DNA of 47,216 bases from Heterotrichella gracilis (lineage: Eukaryota > Sar > Xanthophyceae > Tribonematales > Xanthonemataceae), in NCBI GenBank assembly GCA_032358255.1, contig JAULBX010026263.1:3314-50529 (forward strand), in the 5' to 3' direction. The notes below the pieces were generated by a model. That model ran no database searches and was not told where the DNA came from. It saw nothing but the letters and a program-made list of their open reading frames with translations. Positions within the stretch are counted from its first letter, which is position 1; each line of letters opens with the position of its first letter. Below are positions 44,894 through 47,216 of the stretch, piece after piece. The translations under genes and the position numbers were made by a program.

Positions 44894-46853
44894 CTAGTGA
44901 CAGCACCCATTGGGCAACAGCCACCCACCCAACCGCCGCCCCGCGTCGCTCCCCTTCCCATGACCCCCCCTCACCAGATCCTGGGACAACCCCGCGCGAA
45001 ATCCCCCATCCTCATCACCAGCACCAGCACCATTGCCCCACTCCTCCCCGTTCGTCCCCTCCTCGGCCACCACCCTTTTCATCCCCTCTCCCTCCCCCTC
45101 CCCACTATCCACACCGTTGCCCCTCCCCTCCTTATCACCCCCCCTTGTCAGCCCCGCCAGCTCATCCAGAGCCTCCTGTGCCTGCTGAAACACTCGAGTG
45201 ACCTCCCCTTGGGTGGGGGCGATGCAGGTGGCGCCCAGCTTGCCCAAGGGGGATAGCCACCCAAAGGAGTGGAACACCACGCCCTGCGCAGGGGAGGAAA
45301 CAGGGGAAGAGGGGATAGTCAAGGAATGATGTGTCGGGGAGGGGACAGTAGGCTGTACGGATGATGCAATGCGGTGGAGTGGAGGGAAATGAAAGAGGCA
45401 GGGTGGGGAGCGGGAGGGGCTTTTGTGCAGGGGAGGGAAGAGCTGTAAAGGGGTGAATATCGTGTAGGGGAGTGAGTTAGGGGAGCTAATGGGTCCATGT
45501 GCGGTATATAATTGCTGTGCAAGGTGGAGAACTAAGGGTAACGGAATATTGCACATGGCATGTTGGTCCAGGCATGATCCAAGCACGAGCTCTGCAGGGT
45601 GGTTTGGTGCATTACAAATTGCAGAGGCTGTGGCCTTACATTTCACGAAAGCAGCAGCCACAAAACTGCTCTGCCCATCACAATGCACAGCCACAGCTTC
45701 TTGAAACATGTAAAGCACCAAACCACCCTGCAGAGCTCGTGCGTGGGACCGTGCCTGGACCAACATGCCATGCAGCAGCGCAGCATTCCTTTACCATACG
45801 CTCTCGGACTCCGCTTGCCCCCAAATTGTGCACAAGTGGGGACCTTCAATTTTGTGCAAGTGTAAATTGAGAGCTTATGGTAAAGTGCACGTGTGCGCAG
45901 CCTCTGCCAAGAATTCCCTCTGCCTAAATGGAGCGCCACCTGGCATGCTGTCTCAGCTCATGATATCACACTGGTGTAGGGCACATGTAGGATGTCAAAG
46001 CGCGCTGGACACTCGCAGGACGTTGCATGCACATCATACAGCAAGCTGTCACAGCATGGTGGGGACACATGGCGTGCCGCCATATGACACTACACCTTTG
46101 GTGTCACCCACCACCCACGAACTTGCTCCCCCCACCCCCACCATCAAACCCATCCACCATCACCAACCTACCCACCATCATCAAATCCATCCATCACCAC
46201 CCACCCACCCACCACCCACCAACTCCCACCACCCACCACATGAGTCTCCCGGTCATACTGCAGCCTGGGGTCCCCCCTGACCGCCTCAGTGACTTCCCCT
46301 GGAGCCAATCTCATGTACTCCCCCTTGTGGAGGGCACCAGAGTAGTAGCACCGCGCCCGGCACCCCCCCTCCCCAGGTAGCCGGAAGGTGCCGTCGGGTG
46401 CCAATCCCCCTCCCGTGAGGAGCATGAGGGTGGTCATGGGGTGGGTGGTGCCGCCCCTGGGCGGTAGGGGTTGGGGTGTGGGGTGTGGGTAGTTGGCTTG
46501 GGTTGGTGTGTGGTCATGAGGTGGGTCATGATACCCCATGTATGGCGGTGAGGCATACGTAGGAGGTGAAAGAGGAAGGGTGCATGGCAGGGTGCGTGGT
46601 TTTAAACAAGGGTGTGGGATGGCAAGGGGTGCGATGGTGACATGAGTTATGTAGGTTTGTCACGCACCCAATCATCGCAACAGTGGATTGTTTTGGAATG
46701 AACTAGATTTCTATTGGTGTCACTCACCACCTGAGGTTGACTTCAATAGCCTGTATCCGCCACTCCCCCTCCTCCTGCCAGGTGACAAAGTCCACGCCAA
46801 ACCTCTCCCTGCATCCCTCTCGTGACAGTATCCCGGCCACCTTGAGCGCGGCG
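44894..46853 (-). CDS. ATP-grasp protein with PGM1/IQCH-type C-terminal region (partial, C-terminal exons)
   Basis: Three exons in phase: 46853-46728, 46456-46237 and 45283-44894 (TAG). The first ends the ATP-grasp fold: RFGVDFVTW, then WRIQAIEVNLR (metal-binding E and N). The second begins GGTTHPMTTLMLLTGG and carries LHKGEYMRLAPGEV and LQYDRET. The third starts GVVFHSFGWLSPLGKLGATC and then turns into a Gly/Glu-rich tail. The INLR-x-GGTTHP and GVVFH signatures are shared by PGM1-like peptide ligases of bacteria and by the IQCH-type proteins of ciliated eukaryotes. The usual K in LRKGGTTHP is W here if the GTGAGT donor is right. The N-terminal part lies beyond the right edge. Function (amide-bond ligase or non-enzymatic) is not decidable. 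Confidence 0.75.
45553..45771. repeat. Long imperfect inverted repeat (arms about 95-100 bp)
   Basis: CATGGCATGTTGGTCCAGGC and CACGAGCTCTGCAGGGTGG followed by TTTGGTGC occur at 45553-45609 and, inverted, at 45713-45771. The arms fold with mismatches toward a centre near 45660. It lies in the intron upstream of the last ATP-grasp exon. Confidence 0.88.
45789..45885. repeat. Second inverted repeat, 17-bp outer arms
   Basis: CTTTACCATACGCTCTC at 45789-45805 pairs with 45869-45885 with one mismatch. It directly abuts the larger foldback, so both may belong to one element. Confidence 0.8.
46107..46242. repeat. CCACC/CATC-rich low-complexity tract
   Basis: Simple repeats of CCACC and ACCATC, inside the intron after the second ATP-grasp exon. 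Confidence 0.85.
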
Positions 46854-47139
46854 CTGCACCGGGAAGGGGGGGGGTAGGGGGTAAACGATGAGGGTGGGTA
46901 CTAATCAATGAAAGAAAGGTCATTGCTGCCACTGTGCAGTGCACACCTGGGCTGTGCAGGCAAGAGATTAACCCCTAGGCTAGGGTTGCTGCTAACCACC
47001 AGTGCAGTGCAGTGTCAACCTATGAGGGCAAAGGGGAACACCCTTCCGTAGGGTTGTACTGGCCTTAGTGCACGAACTGGAAAATACCTCCAGTTTTCCA
47101 GATAATACCTAGCCCTCTCCACACACACCCATCTTATAG

Positions 47140-47140
<1 letters not shown>
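46854..47140. other. Probable intron of the partial ATP-grasp gene
   Basis: No exon is recognised on the minus strand between the acceptor at 46854-46856 and the AC tract, so the next upstream exon lies outside the window. Confidence 0.4.

Positions 47141-47216
<76 letters not shown>
47141..47216. repeat. (AC)n dinucleotide microsatellite at the window end
   Basis: 38 uninterrupted AC units reach the last base; the full length is not visible. Confidence 0.97.

Noticed and set aside
47015-47212. Open frame of alternating Val-Cys
   Set aside because: It is only the translation of the AC microsatellite.

Overview
The window is nuclear DNA from a eukaryote, most likely a green alga (Chlorophyta). 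The genes are broken into many short exons with GT-AG introns. Exons are GC-rich, and plant-type telomere-like units (TTTAGGG/CCCTAAA) are scattered through the introns. The proteins point to a plant-lineage organism: an NRT1/PTR-family transporter, a B3-domain regulator, an mTERF protein, an F-box/LRR protein and an RNA-dependent RNA polymerase. All three stop codons end genes, so the code looks standard. I rebuilt the exons by hand from splice sites, phase and family motifs; no search was run.

Layout, left to right: a 54-base C run; a partial type II membrane protein resembling a glycosyltransferase (295-837, -); an intergenic stretch ending in a perfect 44-bp hairpin (3150-3248); an F-box/LRR gene (about 3427-5504, +) followed by a 25-bp palindrome; a GC-rich minisatellite; an 11-exon POT/NPF transporter (7803-12462, -); a small two-helix membrane protein gene (about 13799-15067, +) with a partial tandem copy (17154-18753, +), and a trypsin-like protease gene between them on the other strand (15745-16605, -); a 2.4-kb stretch with no clear gene; a 15-exon B3 + SAND regulator (21209-28248, +); a PCC1/LAGE3 KEOPS subunit (29967-30678, +); an RNA-dependent RNA polymerase (about 31168-38330, +); an mTERF gene (40030-41851, -); a secreted/ER FKBP (42309-43444, +); and a partial ATP-grasp protein with the PGM1/IQCH-type C-terminus (44894-46853, -), running off the right edge into an AC repeat. 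The genes do not form a single pathway. The RNA polymerase and the nearby perfect or near-perfect foldbacks (3150, 5513, 29419, 45553) together raise the possibility of locally produced small RNAs.

The most striking signal is structural. Introns of the transporter and polymerase genes repeatedly carry decayed tandem copies of the neighbouring exon-intron junction. In one polymerase intron (36162-36312) the intron length equals the duplication period exactly (151 bp), the footprint expected when an intron is born by tandem duplication of an AGGT-containing exon segment. A second theme is single-base insertions in short homopolymers of otherwise good exons (LRR, protease, polymerase, mTERF). 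These read better as long-read assembly errors than as four independent pseudogenes, but only re-sequencing can decide.
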